Source: Gaoshiqia sediminis (GTDB lineage: Bacteria > Bacteroidota > Bacteroidia > Bacteroidales > Prolixibacteraceae). From it: a DNA stretch of 64,000 nt. Below the pieces are notes generated by a model. The model worked only from the letters and a program-made list of their open reading frames with translations, ran no database searches and was not told the origin of the DNA. The stretch lies in assembly GCF_025907915.1 (NCBI RefSeq), contig NZ_JAPAAF010000004.1:62001-126000 (forward strand), given 5' to 3'. Position 1 is the first letter of the stretch. Each line of letters begins with the position of its first letter. Below are positions 43,723 to 52,829 of this stretch, in pieces. A program made the position numbers and the translations under genes.

Positions 43723-44515
43723 CCGAATCATCTGATGGGTGAAGTACATTTTCCAGCATTTTCGACAGCTCGGCCAGTGAAATGTTCAGGTGTAATTCGC
43801 CAGCTTGTGCCACCGAAATTTTTCCTTTCTCTTCGGAAACAATAATGGCCATGGCGTCGGTCACCTCCGAGATTCCTAGTGCGGCACGGTGCCGCAGTCC
43901 TAGCGTTGGGTCCAGGTCGTGTTTGTCGGTTATGGGCATAATGCAGCGGGCTGCAACAATTCGGTTGCCGAGAATAATCACGGCGCCATCGTGCAGAGGT
44001 GTATTTTTAAAAAAGATAGTTTCGAGCAGGGCGTCCGAGATGCGGGCATTGATTTTTTCGCCGGTTCGCACAAATTCGCGCAGTTCCGATTTTTGAGCTA
44101 CCACGATTAGCGCCCCCGTGTAAGTACGTGCCATATTCTCGCAGGCTTTCACCAGCATCTTCAATTGCTGGTTCGACGGGGTTTTGTATTTGTCCGATGA
44201 AAAAAGCTTATCCATGCCAAGCAGCCTGTTAACCTGGTTGTTGCTGCCAATCAGTAGCAAAAAACGGCGTATCTCCTGTTGAAAAACCACGATCAGCGCC
44301 AGTACGCCCACCCCGATAAATTGCCCCATCAGCGTGTCGATTAGCTCCATGTTGAGTGCGCGAACCAGCAGCCAAAACAGATAAATGACAAATAGTCCGA
44401 TAAAAATATTAAAGGCAACCGTGCCCCGGATGAGCATGTACAAATGGTACAGCAGGAATGCGACCATCAGGATGTCGAGGATATCGAGAAAACGTATGGC
44501 GATAAACTGGTTCAT
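43715..44515 (-). CDS. cdaA: Diadenylate cyclase CdaA
   Basis: Makes cyclic di-AMP from two ATP. A 266-residue protein with three N-terminal transmembrane helices (about 10-75) and a DAC domain. Motifs are TPLHDGAVIILG (DGA) and LGLRHRAALGISE (RHR), both required for activity. The start ATG directly follows the stop of folP with no gap, so translation is coupled. Downstream mscS overlaps it. Cyclic di-AMP is used here most plausibly in osmotic control. Confidence 0.95.
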   Translation of the reverse strand: MNQFIAIRFLDILDILMVAFLLYHLYMLIRGTVAFNIFIGLFVIYLFWLLVRALNMELIDTLMGQFIGVGVLALIVVFQQEIRRFLLLIGSNNQVNRLLGMDKLFSSDKYKTPSNQQLKMLVKACENMARTYTGALIVVAQKSELREFVRTGEKINARISDALLETIFFKNTPLHDGAVIILGNRIVAARCIMPITDKHDLDPTLGLRHRAALGISEVTDAMAIIVSEEKGKISVAQAGELHLNISLAELSKMLENVLHPSDDSDD

Positions 44516-45394
44516 TTATTTGGCCACCTCTTTTAACTTCTTAAATAATGTTATCGCGTGAACGGCCTCCTTTACGTCGTGGACCCTCAAAATATCGGCA
44601 CCGCCCAGCAAGGCCATCGTGTTTGCAGTGATAGTTCCCGGAAGGCTTTCCTCCGGCGTAACCTCCAGCAGTTTATGGATCATCGATTTTCGGCTGACCC
44701 CAACCAGAACAGGCAGTTGAAATACCTTAAACGAGTCCAGCCGGTTTAGCAAATCGTAATTGTCTTCCACGCTTTTGCCAAATCCGAACCCCGGATCAAG
44801 GATAACATCTTTCACACCAGCCTTGGTTAGTTTGCGTACCTTTTCCGAGAAATATTTCGATATATCTTTAATAACGTCGTCGTAATGCGGGTTTTCCTGC
44901 ATGGTTTTCGGGTTTCCTTGTATGTGCATCAGAATGTACGGAACTCCCAATTTTGCTATGGTATCGAACATGTGCTCGTCGAAATCTCCACCCGAAATGT
45001 CGTTTACAATACATTCGCCTATTTCATCAATTACCCGTAAAGCGACCCACGAACGAAATGTATCAATTGACATCGGGACATTGGGAAACTGCTTGCGGAT
45101 GGCTGTAACTGCTGGCAATAATCGGGTCAGTTCTTCCTTGGTCGATACGCTGTCGGAACCCGGTCGGGTGGAAACGGCGCCCACGTCAATGATGTCTGCC
45201 CCTTCCTTCAGCATTTGTTCGGTGCGCTTTAATATGTCTTCTTCCGTGGCATATTTGCCGCCATCATAAAACGAATTGGGACTAACATTCAAAATCCCCA
45301 TGACCACAGGGTTGGTTAAATCCATTAATTTGCCATTTAGCGTAATCGTACTTTTTCGTTTGAAAAATTTGCTGGCAGAACTGGTGATCAACAT
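44516..45394 (-). CDS. folP: Dihydropteroate synthase
   Basis: Condenses 4-aminobenzoate with the pterin pyrophosphate for folate synthesis, the sulfonamide target. It has 292 residues. Motifs are VMGILNVSPNSFYDGGKY, DIIDVGAVSTRPGS, VNDISGG and LDPGFGFGKSVEDN, all standard. The start ATG at 45394 is the first in frame; residues before MGILNVS form an N-terminal extension of about 30 residues. It is first in the folP-cdaA-mscS operon. Confidence 0.97.
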   Translation of the reverse strand: MLITSSASKFFKRKSTITLNGKLMDLTNPVVMGILNVSPNSFYDGGKYATEEDILKRTEQMLKEGADIIDVGAVSTRPGSDSVSTKEELTRLLPAVTAIRKQFPNVPMSIDTFRSWVALRVIDEIGECIVNDISGGDFDEHMFDTIAKLGVPYILMHIQGNPKTMQENPHYDDVIKDISKYFSEKVRKLTKAGVKDVILDPGFGFGKSVEDNYDLLNRLDSFKVFQLPVLVGVSRKSMIHKLLEVTPEESLPGTITANTMALLGGADILRVHDVKEAVHAITLFKKLKEVAK

Positions 45395-45433
45395 AAATCA
45401 GTCAGATTTTGAGAAGTTAAACATTGCTGCTTA

Positions 45434-45441
45434 CAAATGTA
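45434..45441 (-). promoter_or_regulatory. Promoter -7 element for folP-cdaA-mscS
   Basis: TACATTTG on the minus strand, perfect TAnnTTTG, about 40 bases upstream of the folP ATG. Confidence 0.6.
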
Positions 45442-45627
45442 TAATAATGCCGTCAAAATACGTATTTAATTTCTATTTTTATGGCTCAATACATAATGAA
45501 ATCAACATAAAGAAAAGCCTCATTTTCGGTACTGAAACGTGCTTCAGAAATGGTTTCCCGGAACATCCGGCATAGACGGCACAGGAGTTGGTAATGGCCA
45601 GTGAGGTGAACGAATAAGTAGAAAAAC

Positions 45628-46170
45628 ATGGAAAAAACAATTCAGGAATACGATCACGTAATTGGGATCTGTCAGGATATTTTTACGAAAAAAATGATGG
45701 ACTATGGAACGGCGTGGCGCATTTTACGTCCGAGTTCGCTGACCGATCAGATTTTTATTAAAGCCCAGCGGATCCGGAGCATTGAAATGAAAGGTGCCAT
45801 GAAGGTGGACGAGGACAGCCGATCGGAATACATCGGTATCATTAATTATTGCATTATGGCCTTGATCCAGTTGGAAAAAGGGATTTCGGAGAAGGACGAC
45901 TTGGGCCCCGACGAAACCTTACAGCTTTACCTGGCTTATTTTAGTAAGGCTAAAGAATTGATGCTGAATAAAAACCACGATTACGATGAAGCTTGGCGCA
46001 GCATGCGGATCAGCTCCATCACTGATTTAATTTTGATGAAGATAAAGCGGACCAAACAAATTGAGGACAATGCCGGGAAAACCATCATCTCGGAGGGAAT
46101 TGACGCCAATTACCTGGACATGATCAATTACGCTGTTTTTGCGTTAATAAAACTTGAGTTTTGCGAATAA
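45628..46170 (+). CDS. DUF1599 protein (two tandem repeats)
   Basis: A 180-residue protein with two copies of a helical motif: ICQDIFTKKMMDYGTAWRIL with SLTDQIFIKAQRI, and KAKELMLNKNHDYDEAWRSM with SITDLILMKIKRT. DUF1599 is predicted to relate to all-alpha NTP pyrophosphatases, but no activity has been shown. It is divergent from folP and leads into a DoxX gene with an overlapping frame, a neighbourhood seen in Bacteroidota. Confidence 0.85.
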   Translation: MEKTIQEYDHVIGICQDIFTKKMMDYGTAWRILRPSSLTDQIFIKAQRIRSIEMKGAMKVDEDSRSEYIGIINYCIMALIQLEKGISEKDDLGPDETLQLYLAYFSKAKELMLNKNHDYDEAWRSMRISSITDLILMKIKRTKQIEDNAGKTIISEGIDANYLDMINYAVFALIKLEFCE

Positions 46171-46184
46171 ACGAATTTTTTACG

Positions 46185-47369
46185 ATGAAAGTATTATGGC
46201 ATACAATCCGGTTGTTGCTGGGCCTGGTTTTTATTTTTTCCGGTTTTGTGAAAGGTATTGATCCCTGGGGTTCTGCTTTTAAGTTTACTGATTATTTTAC
46301 GGCCTGGGGGATGGAAAGCCTTACTCCGTTGGCTTTTATTCTGGGGATTTTGCTCTCGGCCACCGAGTTTATCACCGGCTTGGCCTTGGTGGCCAATGTG
46401 TTTGTTACTTTTTTTTCGTGGGTTGCCTTATTGTTTATGGGTTTTTTTACAGCCATTACCTTGGTTGTGGCAGTAAGTAACCCGGTTACCGACTGCGGGT
46501 GTTTTGGCGATGCCCTCATCCTGACTAACTGGCAAACATTCTGGAAAAATATTGTCTTACTGGCCTTTGCTGTACATGTGTTTTTCTTCAGAAAGACATA
46601 TATGCCTGCCAGGCAGTCGTTGGTTGCCGTTATCATGAGTGGTGCCACCGTGCTCGTTTTTGCTTATCTGGTGGACTACTCGTACAAACATTTGCCCATT
46701 ATCGATTTTCGGCCATACAAAATCGGGGCAAACATTCCACAGGGAATGTTGATTCCTGAAAATGCGCCAAGGGAGGTTTATGAAAATACCTTCTACTACA
46801 AAAACAAGCTGACCGGTAAGCAAGAACGGTTCACGCAGGATAATTATCCCTGGCAGGACAGTTTGACTTGGGAATTTGTATCGATGGATTCGAAATTGAT
46901 CCAAAAAGGATACGAACCGCCTATTCAAAATTTTACCATTGAAACACCCGATGGCGAAGATATCCGGGACTTTTTCCTGTATGACGAAAACTACACGTTT
47001 ATTTTGGTGGCATATGATTTGGCGAAGGCCGACAAATCGAAAACCGAACAAATTAAATTTCTTTCCCATTATGCGTTGGATACGGGTATGAATTTTATCG
47101 GGTTAAGTTCCACTTCATTTGATGAGGCCGAACAATTTGTGTTGGCCAATGAATTTCCATTCGAGTTTTTTAATTGCGATGAAATAACTCTGAAGACCAT
47201 TATTCGTTCCAATCCGGGGCTGGTGTTATTGAAAAATGGTACCATTGTCGATAAATGGCATTATAACGATATTCCAACCGTTGACGAATTTATCAAGCAG
47301 CGGGCCTATCTGGATAAATTGAACCTTTCTGCCAGCGGAACCGATGAAGAAAAAGATACGGATCGGTAG
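46185..47369 (+). CDS. DoxX/MauE-type membrane protein fused to a thioredoxin-fold domain
   Basis: A 394-residue protein. The first half has four helices of DoxX/MauE type with SGFVKGIDPWGSAFKF and the MauE-like DCGCFGDALILTNWQTF motif. The second half (about 255-370) looks like a thioredoxin fold (FFLYDENYTFILVAYDL, then IGLSSTSFDEAEQF) but has no CxxC. Similar to the BT_3928 family of Bacteroidota. It may supply reducing power or lipid-quinone redox chemistry. A missing CxxC suggests a binding role. Start at ATG 46185, 14 bases after the DUF1599 stop. Confidence 0.82.
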   Translation: MKVLWHTIRLLLGLVFIFSGFVKGIDPWGSAFKFTDYFTAWGMESLTPLAFILGILLSATEFITGLALVANVFVTFFSWVALLFMGFFTAITLVVAVSNPVTDCGCFGDALILTNWQTFWKNIVLLAFAVHVFFFRKTYMPARQSLVAVIMSGATVLVFAYLVDYSYKHLPIIDFRPYKIGANIPQGMLIPENAPREVYENTFYYKNKLTGKQERFTQDNYPWQDSLTWEFVSMDSKLIQKGYEPPIQNFTIETPDGEDIRDFFLYDENYTFILVAYDLAKADKSKTEQIKFLSHYALDTGMNFIGLSSTSFDEAEQFVLANEFPFEFFNCDEITLKTIIRSNPGLVLLKNGTIVDKWHYNDIPTVDEFIKQRAYLDKLNLSASGTDEEKDTDR

Positions 47370-47402
47370 GCGGTTTTTGACCAAACTGTTCTGTCCCTTT
47401 TA

Positions 47403-47430
47403 AGGCTCCTCTTGGCAGGGAGTCTTTTCT
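47403..47430 (+). terminator. Probable terminator after the DoxX-type gene
   Basis: Stem AGGCTCC/GGGAGTCT with a T-rich tail (CTTTTCTTTTTT). One G-T pair is needed, so moderate strength. Confidence 0.6.
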
Positions 47431-47464
47431 TTTTTATACATTTGGGGCTTTGTTAAAAAGTCAG

Positions 47465-49111
47465 ATGAAAATGTTACGATTCAACCCAATATTTCTGTTA
47501 TTCCTGATTCTTTTTGCTGGTAATTTTGTCAGCGCCCAATCCTCGAAAATTGCTGCCGCAAATCCGCCTCGGCTCGTGGTGGTCATCAATGTGGAGCAAA
47601 TGCGCACCGATTATCTGAGCCGGTATGCTGACAAATTTCAGCAGGATGGTTTTCTTCGTTTGGTCAACCAGGGAGCAGTATGCAGCAATGCCTCCATGAA
47701 CCTGCACGTTAAAAAGTGCCTGACAGGCGTTCCAACCTTGTTCACCGGTGTTTATCCTGATCGGCATGGGATCATCAATGAAAGCTGGTATGACCGGTTG
47801 AAGGAAAAGGAGATTAATGCACTGGACGATAGCTATTATATGACAGTGGGCAGTGATTCTCCGGAGGGGCAACGCTCGGCGGCTTTGTTGTTGAGCCCAA
47901 CGCTGGGAGATGTTTTAAAACTGAACACGAATGGAAAGTCCAGGGTGTTTTCGGTGGGCTTGAATGATTACAGCGCTGTTTTTTCGGCCGGACACGCTGC
48001 CGATGGCGCTTACTGGCTCGATAACCAGACCGGGCACATGATTTCCAGCTCGTATTACGTAGGCCAGTTCCCGGCTTGGGCTTTCGATTTTAACAATAAG
48101 GGTATGGCCGGGATGTACATTGGACGGGACTGGACAACCCTCTTGCCCATAAGTAGTTACGGTGCCAGTTTGAATGATGATTATGTCCTTGAGAAAGGCT
48201 ACTATGATAAATGGAATACTTTCCCGTATAATCTTAAAAAGTTGATGTCAAATGCCGGGAGTTACAAGGTGCTGAAAACTACTCCTTTCGGAAACCGTAT
48301 GATCAAGGACTTTGCTGTGAACCTGATTGAGTCAGAACAATTGGGGCGTGATGAAGTGCCCGATTTGCTCACGATCAGTTTCTCGTCGATGGATTATGAA
48401 AACAGTTCGTTTGGCCCTTCTTCGGTGGAGATGCAGGACATTTATCTGCGGCTCGATCAGGATATTGCCAGTCTACTCACTTATCTCGACAAAGCGGTTG
48501 GAATGACCAATACTCTGGTGGTGCTCACATCGGCGTGTTCTGCATCGTACCCGGTAACTTACCTGAAAGAAGAATTCAACATGCCGGTTGGTTATGTGGC
48601 TCCCGAGAGTATGATTGCGCTCTTGAAATCGTTCCTGAACATTACTTATGGGCAAGGCGATTGGATTGAATTTGTAAGCGATCAGCAGATTTACATGAAC
48701 CGTCAGCTGATTGAAAAAAAGGGCTTGGCTCTCGAAACTGTGCAGGCAAAGGCCGCTTCGTTTATCAATCAGTTTGAAGGGGTGAAACTGGCCCTTCCGG
48801 CTTCCGATTTCACCCGGGGCGATTATGTGAAAAGCCAGTTGATGGCCATTGCCAAATCGTATAACCTGAAACGCTCGGGCGATGTGTTGTATGTGCTCGA
48901 AGATGGCTGGCAGCCTCAATTTAAGTACCATCGTACCATTTATAACGACAACTCGCGCATTCCGCTAATCTGGTTGGGCAGTTCGGTGAAGAACACACGC
49001 ATCCTCGATCAAGTGGATGCCATTGACATGGTGCCAACTATTTTTGAAATACTTGGATTCGATGTGCCTGGCCATTGTGAAGGACGTATCCTGGAAGAGA
49101 TTCTGCGGTAA
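47465..49111 (+). CDS. Secreted PafA-family alkaline phosphatase homologue with degenerate active site
   Basis: A 548-residue exported protein of the alkaline phosphatase superfamily, PafA branch, recognised by PPRLVVVINVEQMRTDYLSR, YLRLDQDIASLLTYLDKAVG and DMVPTIFEILG. Nearly every catalytic or metal residue of the family is changed. The first Asp ligand is Glu44. The nucleophile Thr is Cys85 (KKCLTGVPTLFTG). The KDR triad reads N167-D-Y169. DYxGH reads DYENS, keeping D310 but losing the His (S314). The ADHG pair reads A357-C358. The last His ligand (YDTH) is NDNS. I therefore call it a probable pseudoenzyme. Start at ATG 47465 with a signal peptide ending in FVSAQ. Confidence 0.85.
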   Translation: MKMLRFNPIFLLFLILFAGNFVSAQSSKIAAANPPRLVVVINVEQMRTDYLSRYADKFQQDGFLRLVNQGAVCSNASMNLHVKKCLTGVPTLFTGVYPDRHGIINESWYDRLKEKEINALDDSYYMTVGSDSPEGQRSAALLLSPTLGDVLKLNTNGKSRVFSVGLNDYSAVFSAGHAADGAYWLDNQTGHMISSSYYVGQFPAWAFDFNNKGMAGMYIGRDWTTLLPISSYGASLNDDYVLEKGYYDKWNTFPYNLKKLMSNAGSYKVLKTTPFGNRMIKDFAVNLIESEQLGRDEVPDLLTISFSSMDYENSSFGPSSVEMQDIYLRLDQDIASLLTYLDKAVGMTNTLVVLTSACSASYPVTYLKEEFNMPVGYVAPESMIALLKSFLNITYGQGDWIEFVSDQQIYMNRQLIEKKGLALETVQAKAASFINQFEGVKLALPASDFTRGDYVKSQLMAIAKSYNLKRSGDVLYVLEDGWQPQFKYHRTIYNDNSRIPLIWLGSSVKNTRILDQVDAIDMVPTIFEILGFDVPGHCEGRILEEILR

Positions 49112-49166
49112 ATTGCTAGATGGCAAAGCTTCATTTTTAGAATTTGGCATCCGGTATCGACTATTT

Positions 49167-49898
49167 TTAGTTGTCAATTCCGGTCGCTGCTTCCTGGTCA
49201 AAATAAAATGCCAGCTTGCCATGCGTTGGCCGGATATGGGTCGCCGGTAATTTTTCGGCTTTTTCCAGCTTATTTATAATCTCTTTCACCCGTTCGGCCT
49301 TTGACTTCCCCGTCACTAAAAAGAAAACACGTTTGGCATTGTTCAGCACCTTGCCGGTCAGCGTCACCCGTTTTTGTCCGCTTTCCGGGTGAGTGGCCAC
49401 AGCGCAAACCTGTTCCGAATCGAGCAAATACATCTGGTGAGGAAAAATAGAAGCGGTATGCCCGTCGTTTCCCATACCTAATATAATCAGGTCGAAAACC
49501 GGCCAGCCATCCGTGTGTGGCATTAAGTTGACGATTTCCTGCTGATAGGCGGCAGCTGCCTCTTCCGGGCGCCATTCGCCTTTTACCCGGTGGATATTCG
49601 TTTCGTCAACTTTAATTTTGCTGAATAAATGATCACGTGTCATCCGATAGTTGCTTTCACCATCGGTTGGCGGTACGCAACGTTCGTCGCCCCACCAGAA
49701 ATGAATCCGGTCCCAAGGCATGATAGTGGCATATTGTCGCGCCAGGATATCAAAGAGCAGGGCAGGGGTGCTTCCGCCTGACAAAACCAGGTGAAACGGT
49801 TTTTCGCTGCTGCTTGCCAGTTGGTATAATTTTTTCGCAAAAGCGTTGGCCACTGCTACGGAATTGTCGAATACTTTTATTTTAGGTGGTTTGTTCAT
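49167..49898 (-). CDS. pgl: 6-phosphogluconolactonase
   Basis: Second step of the oxidative pentose phosphate pathway. A 243-residue protein of the NagB/Pgl type (DevB). Motifs are LVLSGGSTPALLFDIL near residue 40, WDRIHFWWGDERCVPP near 80, and FDLIILGMGNDGHTASIFP with the catalytic His. It follows zwf by 40 bases, the normal order. The usual third gene gnd is not adjacent. Confidence 0.95.
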   Translation of the reverse strand: MNKPPKIKVFDNSVAVANAFAKKLYQLASSSEKPFHLVLSGGSTPALLFDILARQYATIMPWDRIHFWWGDERCVPPTDGESNYRMTRDHLFSKIKVDETNIHRVKGEWRPEEAAAAYQQEIVNLMPHTDGWPVFDLIILGMGNDGHTASIFPHQMYLLDSEQVCAVATHPESGQKRVTLTGKVLNNAKRVFFLVTGKSKAERVKEIINKLEKAEKLPATHIRPTHGKLAFYFDQEAATGIDN

Positions 49899-49938
49899 TG
49901 CTTTTCCTTTTCAGATATAAATGGAACAGGGACGGTTG

Positions 49939-51450
49939 CTAGAGTTCGCAATAATTTCCGTCGTCCGAGAGGTTTTTGCAGGGATAGCGCCAGCTTCCGC
50001 CTTCAATGAGTTTGTCGGTCACTTCGGGGCCCCAGGTTCCTGCGGGGTAACCGTAAACGGGAATGTCGGGATTGTTTTGCCAGGCATCCAGAATAGGCTG
50101 AACATAGGCCCACGCTTTTTCTACAGCATCTCCGCGCGAATACAGGGTGGCATCGCCTTGCATGCAATCAAGCAGCAAGCGTTCGTAAGCCGACGGCAGG
50201 TGTGTATCAGCCAAATCGTCATAATGAAAATCCATGTTGACGGTCTGCACCCGAAAACCAGCCCCGGGAACTTTCATCCCAAATTTCAGCAAGATGCCTT
50301 CATCCGGTTGAATCCGGATGATAAGCTGGTTGCTGGTTTGCTGGCTCGCTTGGCTCGTGCCGAAAAGGTGGTGCGGCGTTTTTTTGAAGTGAATGACCAC
50401 TTCGGTTACACGGGTGGGTAATTTTTTCCCGGTGCGAATGTAAAACGGAACCCCGCTCCAGCGCCAGTTGTCAATGAAAAATTTCATGGCAAAAAAGGTT
50501 TCCGTGCGGCTTTCCGGGTTCACTCCTTTTTCCTGCCGGTAGCCTTTTACCAATTCTTTTTTTATGTGCGATTCTGTGTATTGTCCGCGTATAACCTGGC
50601 TGGCAACGTCATCTTCTTTAATTGGCCTAAGCGACTGGAAAACTTTCAACACTTCGTTTCGGATGGCATCGGCCTCAATCACAACCGGCGGCTCCATGGC
50701 CACCATGCCCACCAGCTGCATCAGGTGGTTTTGCACCATATCACGCATGGCTCCCGATTGATCGTAATAACCGCCGCGTTCCTCCACGCCCAGGCTTTCA
50801 GCCGATGTAATTTCTACATGCTGAATGAAGTTGTGGTTCCAGATAGGCTCGAAAATGCCGTTGGCGAAGCGGGTCACCAGCATATTTTGTACTGATTCTT
50901 TGCCCAGGTAGTGATCGATGCGATAGATCTGGTCTTCATCGAAATAATGAAGCAACTTTTTGTTTAGTTTTTTGGCCGAGGCGAGGTCGGTGCCAAAAGG
51001 TTTTTCCACAATCAGGCGGCGAAATCCATCGTCCGATTTATTCAGTTCCACGCTGGCCAGGTTGGCTGGTATCACGTCGTACAGTTTTGGCGGCGTCGAC
51101 AGGTAAAAAATATAATTTTCGGCTATGACATTTTGTTTGGCGATGGTAGCCAGTCGATCCCTCAAAATCGGGTACTCATAGCCATCATCGGTAGCCAGCG
51201 GTTGGTAATAAAGTTTGGGGAGAAATTCTTCCACAACCGATTGGTGCGTCTCTTCTTCGGGGAGAAATTCCGTCATTCTGTTTCTGAATTCCTCATCCGA
51301 AAGTTCGGTACGGCTTACTCCCAACACGGCAAATTGTGCGGGCAGCAACTTTTGTTTGTACAAATCGAAGAGGGCAGGGATCAGTTTTCGTTTGGTCAGG
51401 TCGCCGGAAGCCCCGAAGATGACCAGTATGTGTGGTTTTGTGTGATTCAT
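49939..51450 (-). CDS. zwf: Glucose-6-phosphate 1-dehydrogenase
   Basis: Oxidises glucose 6-phosphate to 6-phosphogluconolactone, giving NADPH. At 503 residues it is full length. The nucleotide-binding loop is FGASGDLTKRKLIPALFDL, and the substrate and catalytic segment is RIDHYLGKESVQNML, with active-site Asp-His. Other motifs are PFYIRTGKKLPTRVTEV and YERLLLDCMQGDATLYSR. It forms a two-gene unit with pgl. Confidence 0.97.
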   Translation of the reverse strand: MNHTKPHILVIFGASGDLTKRKLIPALFDLYKQKLLPAQFAVLGVSRTELSDEEFRNRMTEFLPEEETHQSVVEEFLPKLYYQPLATDDGYEYPILRDRLATIAKQNVIAENYIFYLSTPPKLYDVIPANLASVELNKSDDGFRRLIVEKPFGTDLASAKKLNKKLLHYFDEDQIYRIDHYLGKESVQNMLVTRFANGIFEPIWNHNFIQHVEITSAESLGVEERGGYYDQSGAMRDMVQNHLMQLVGMVAMEPPVVIEADAIRNEVLKVFQSLRPIKEDDVASQVIRGQYTESHIKKELVKGYRQEKGVNPESRTETFFAMKFFIDNWRWSGVPFYIRTGKKLPTRVTEVVIHFKKTPHHLFGTSQASQQTSNQLIIRIQPDEGILLKFGMKVPGAGFRVQTVNMDFHYDDLADTHLPSAYERLLLDCMQGDATLYSRGDAVEKAWAYVQPILDAWQNNPDIPVYGYPAGTWGPEVTDKLIEGGSWRYPCKNLSDDGNYCEL

Positions 51451-51497
51451 TTTTTAGTTTTTTCTGAGATAAACAAGTAAGCCGCGGTTATGTTTGG

Positions 51498-52139
51498 CTA
51501 TTTTTTCGTTCGCGGATTATTCCTGTTGTCATCAATCAGACAAACAATAAGTTGCCTGTTGAATTGAAATTGGTGCACCCGGAAGTTCTGGGTTTTATCC
51601 GCCGTTAATGTGGCTGAGAGTTGTTTTTCATCACTAATTCCGACTTGAATTTGCCGGGCAAAATGGATACCCGGAATTCCTGCAGCTTTGTATGCAGCTT
51701 CCTTGATTCCCCAAAACAATCCGTGCCCGTTCGGTATGGTACGGGCCAGTTCCATTTCTTTGGGCGAAAGATACTTTTTTTCAACCCGGACGAAATCCCG
51801 GTCTGCATTTTCAATATCCAACCCGATGGTTTTTGAGGGATGCAGAAAAACACCGGCAAGCTTATCGGAGTGGCTGATGCTTATTTGATGAAAATGCTCG
51901 TGTTCGATCTGTGGCCTCCCGATTTCGGTATAAGAAATATGAGCAGGACTACATTCAACTTCACGAAGAAGCAACCTGACGGCCAGCCATTCTTTCCGCC
52001 TTTTGGGGTTGGTCAGCAACGAAAATGCTTTGTCGCTCAGCGCTTCCGGAATCAATATTCTCAATTCTTCCGGCGTTTCCGTAAGCTCCCAGATGAGCAG
52101 CAGTCCATCAAAAACAGATATTTTTTCTAATAATGGCAT
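51498..52139 (-). CDS. 4'-phosphopantetheinyl transferase
   Basis: Transfers the phosphopantetheine arm of CoA to carrier proteins. A 213-residue Sfp-type protein. It has HISYTEIGRPQIE, ISISHSDKLAGVFL, IGLDIENADRDF with the Mg-binding Asp and Glu, and the WGIKEAAYKAAG motif. It lies immediately downstream of gldD, 28 bases away, in the gldD-gldE-ssb-mutY group where PPTases are often found in Bacteroidota. Whether it serves fatty-acid ACP or a secondary metabolite is not known. Confidence 0.93.
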   Translation of the reverse strand: MPLLEKISVFDGLLLIWELTETPEELRILIPEALSDKAFSLLTNPKRRKEWLAVRLLLREVECSPAHISYTEIGRPQIEHEHFHQISISHSDKLAGVFLHPSKTIGLDIENADRDFVRVEKKYLSPKEMELARTIPNGHGLFWGIKEAAYKAAGIPGIHFARQIQVGISDEKQLSATLTADKTQNFRVHQFQFNRQLIVCLIDDNRNNPRTKK

Positions 52140-52167
52140 GGCAGTAATGTGTCAAGGGCGGTTTTGT

Positions 52168-52746
52168 CTATTTCCACCTGGTGGTTTCAATCAGGCGGAT
52201 TACGTCCGGTTTCAGAAAATCGATCACTGGCCGGATTGAATCGATATTGGGGATTTCGCGAATGTACATGGCTCCGCGCAAAAAATGCCGGTTACTGTCG
52301 GTAAGGTAAAATTGCAGGGGCGAAGCAGCGTTCCCCTCAATAAAATAAATGGTACCGTACACCCTCTCTGTTGGGTTGATAAAGAGTTGCTCGTTAATGG
52401 CTTCTGCTTTTATGCTGTGGTCGTAGGCCAGTTTTCGCGAATCCTCAATGTGTTTGGCCAGATCGCCTTTCAAAGGGGCGTAAGTTATGTGCAGATCTGC
52501 CTTGTTTCCCGGGGTTACGACATTCACCCAGCTTTCGTTTGTTGTCTGGTTGGTAGTAGTAACGTTCGAATAATCAGCTACTTCGAATGAGAAAGGAAGC
52601 GGTAGGTCCGCTTTGTGGTACGATTTTTCGGGAAACGAAATCCTGAAATAGCCGCGCGGTTTTGGGGTGTGTTCATGGTTGGTACAGGCCGAAACCAGGA
52701 GGCATATCCATAATATTAGACTTCGGTATATGGGTGACTTTTTCAT
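52168..52746 (-). CDS. gldD: Gliding motility lipoprotein GldD
   Basis: A 192-residue lipoprotein. The signal peptide ends in the lipobox VSAC, and the mature part opens with PKPRGYFRISFPEKSYHKAD and PLPFSFEVADYS, both distinctive of GldD. It is essential for gliding and probably type IX secretion in Flavobacterium johnsoniae, but it is also kept by non-gliding relatives. It comes after gldE, as usual. Confidence 0.95.
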   Translation of the reverse strand: MKKSPIYRSLILWICLLVSACTNHEHTPKPRGYFRISFPEKSYHKADLPLPFSFEVADYSNVTTTNQTTNESWVNVVTPGNKADLHITYAPLKGDLAKHIEDSRKLAYDHSIKAEAINEQLFINPTERVYGTIYFIEGNAASPLQFYLTDSNRHFLRGAMYIREIPNIDSIRPVIDFLKPDVIRLIETTRWK

Positions 52747-52829
52747 TTTTTAAAAGCTATGTTGAGTGATGAATTTCTCTTTTTTAGGTGAAATGCATTG
52801 ATCCAAAATCATTCAACAATCCTCATTCA

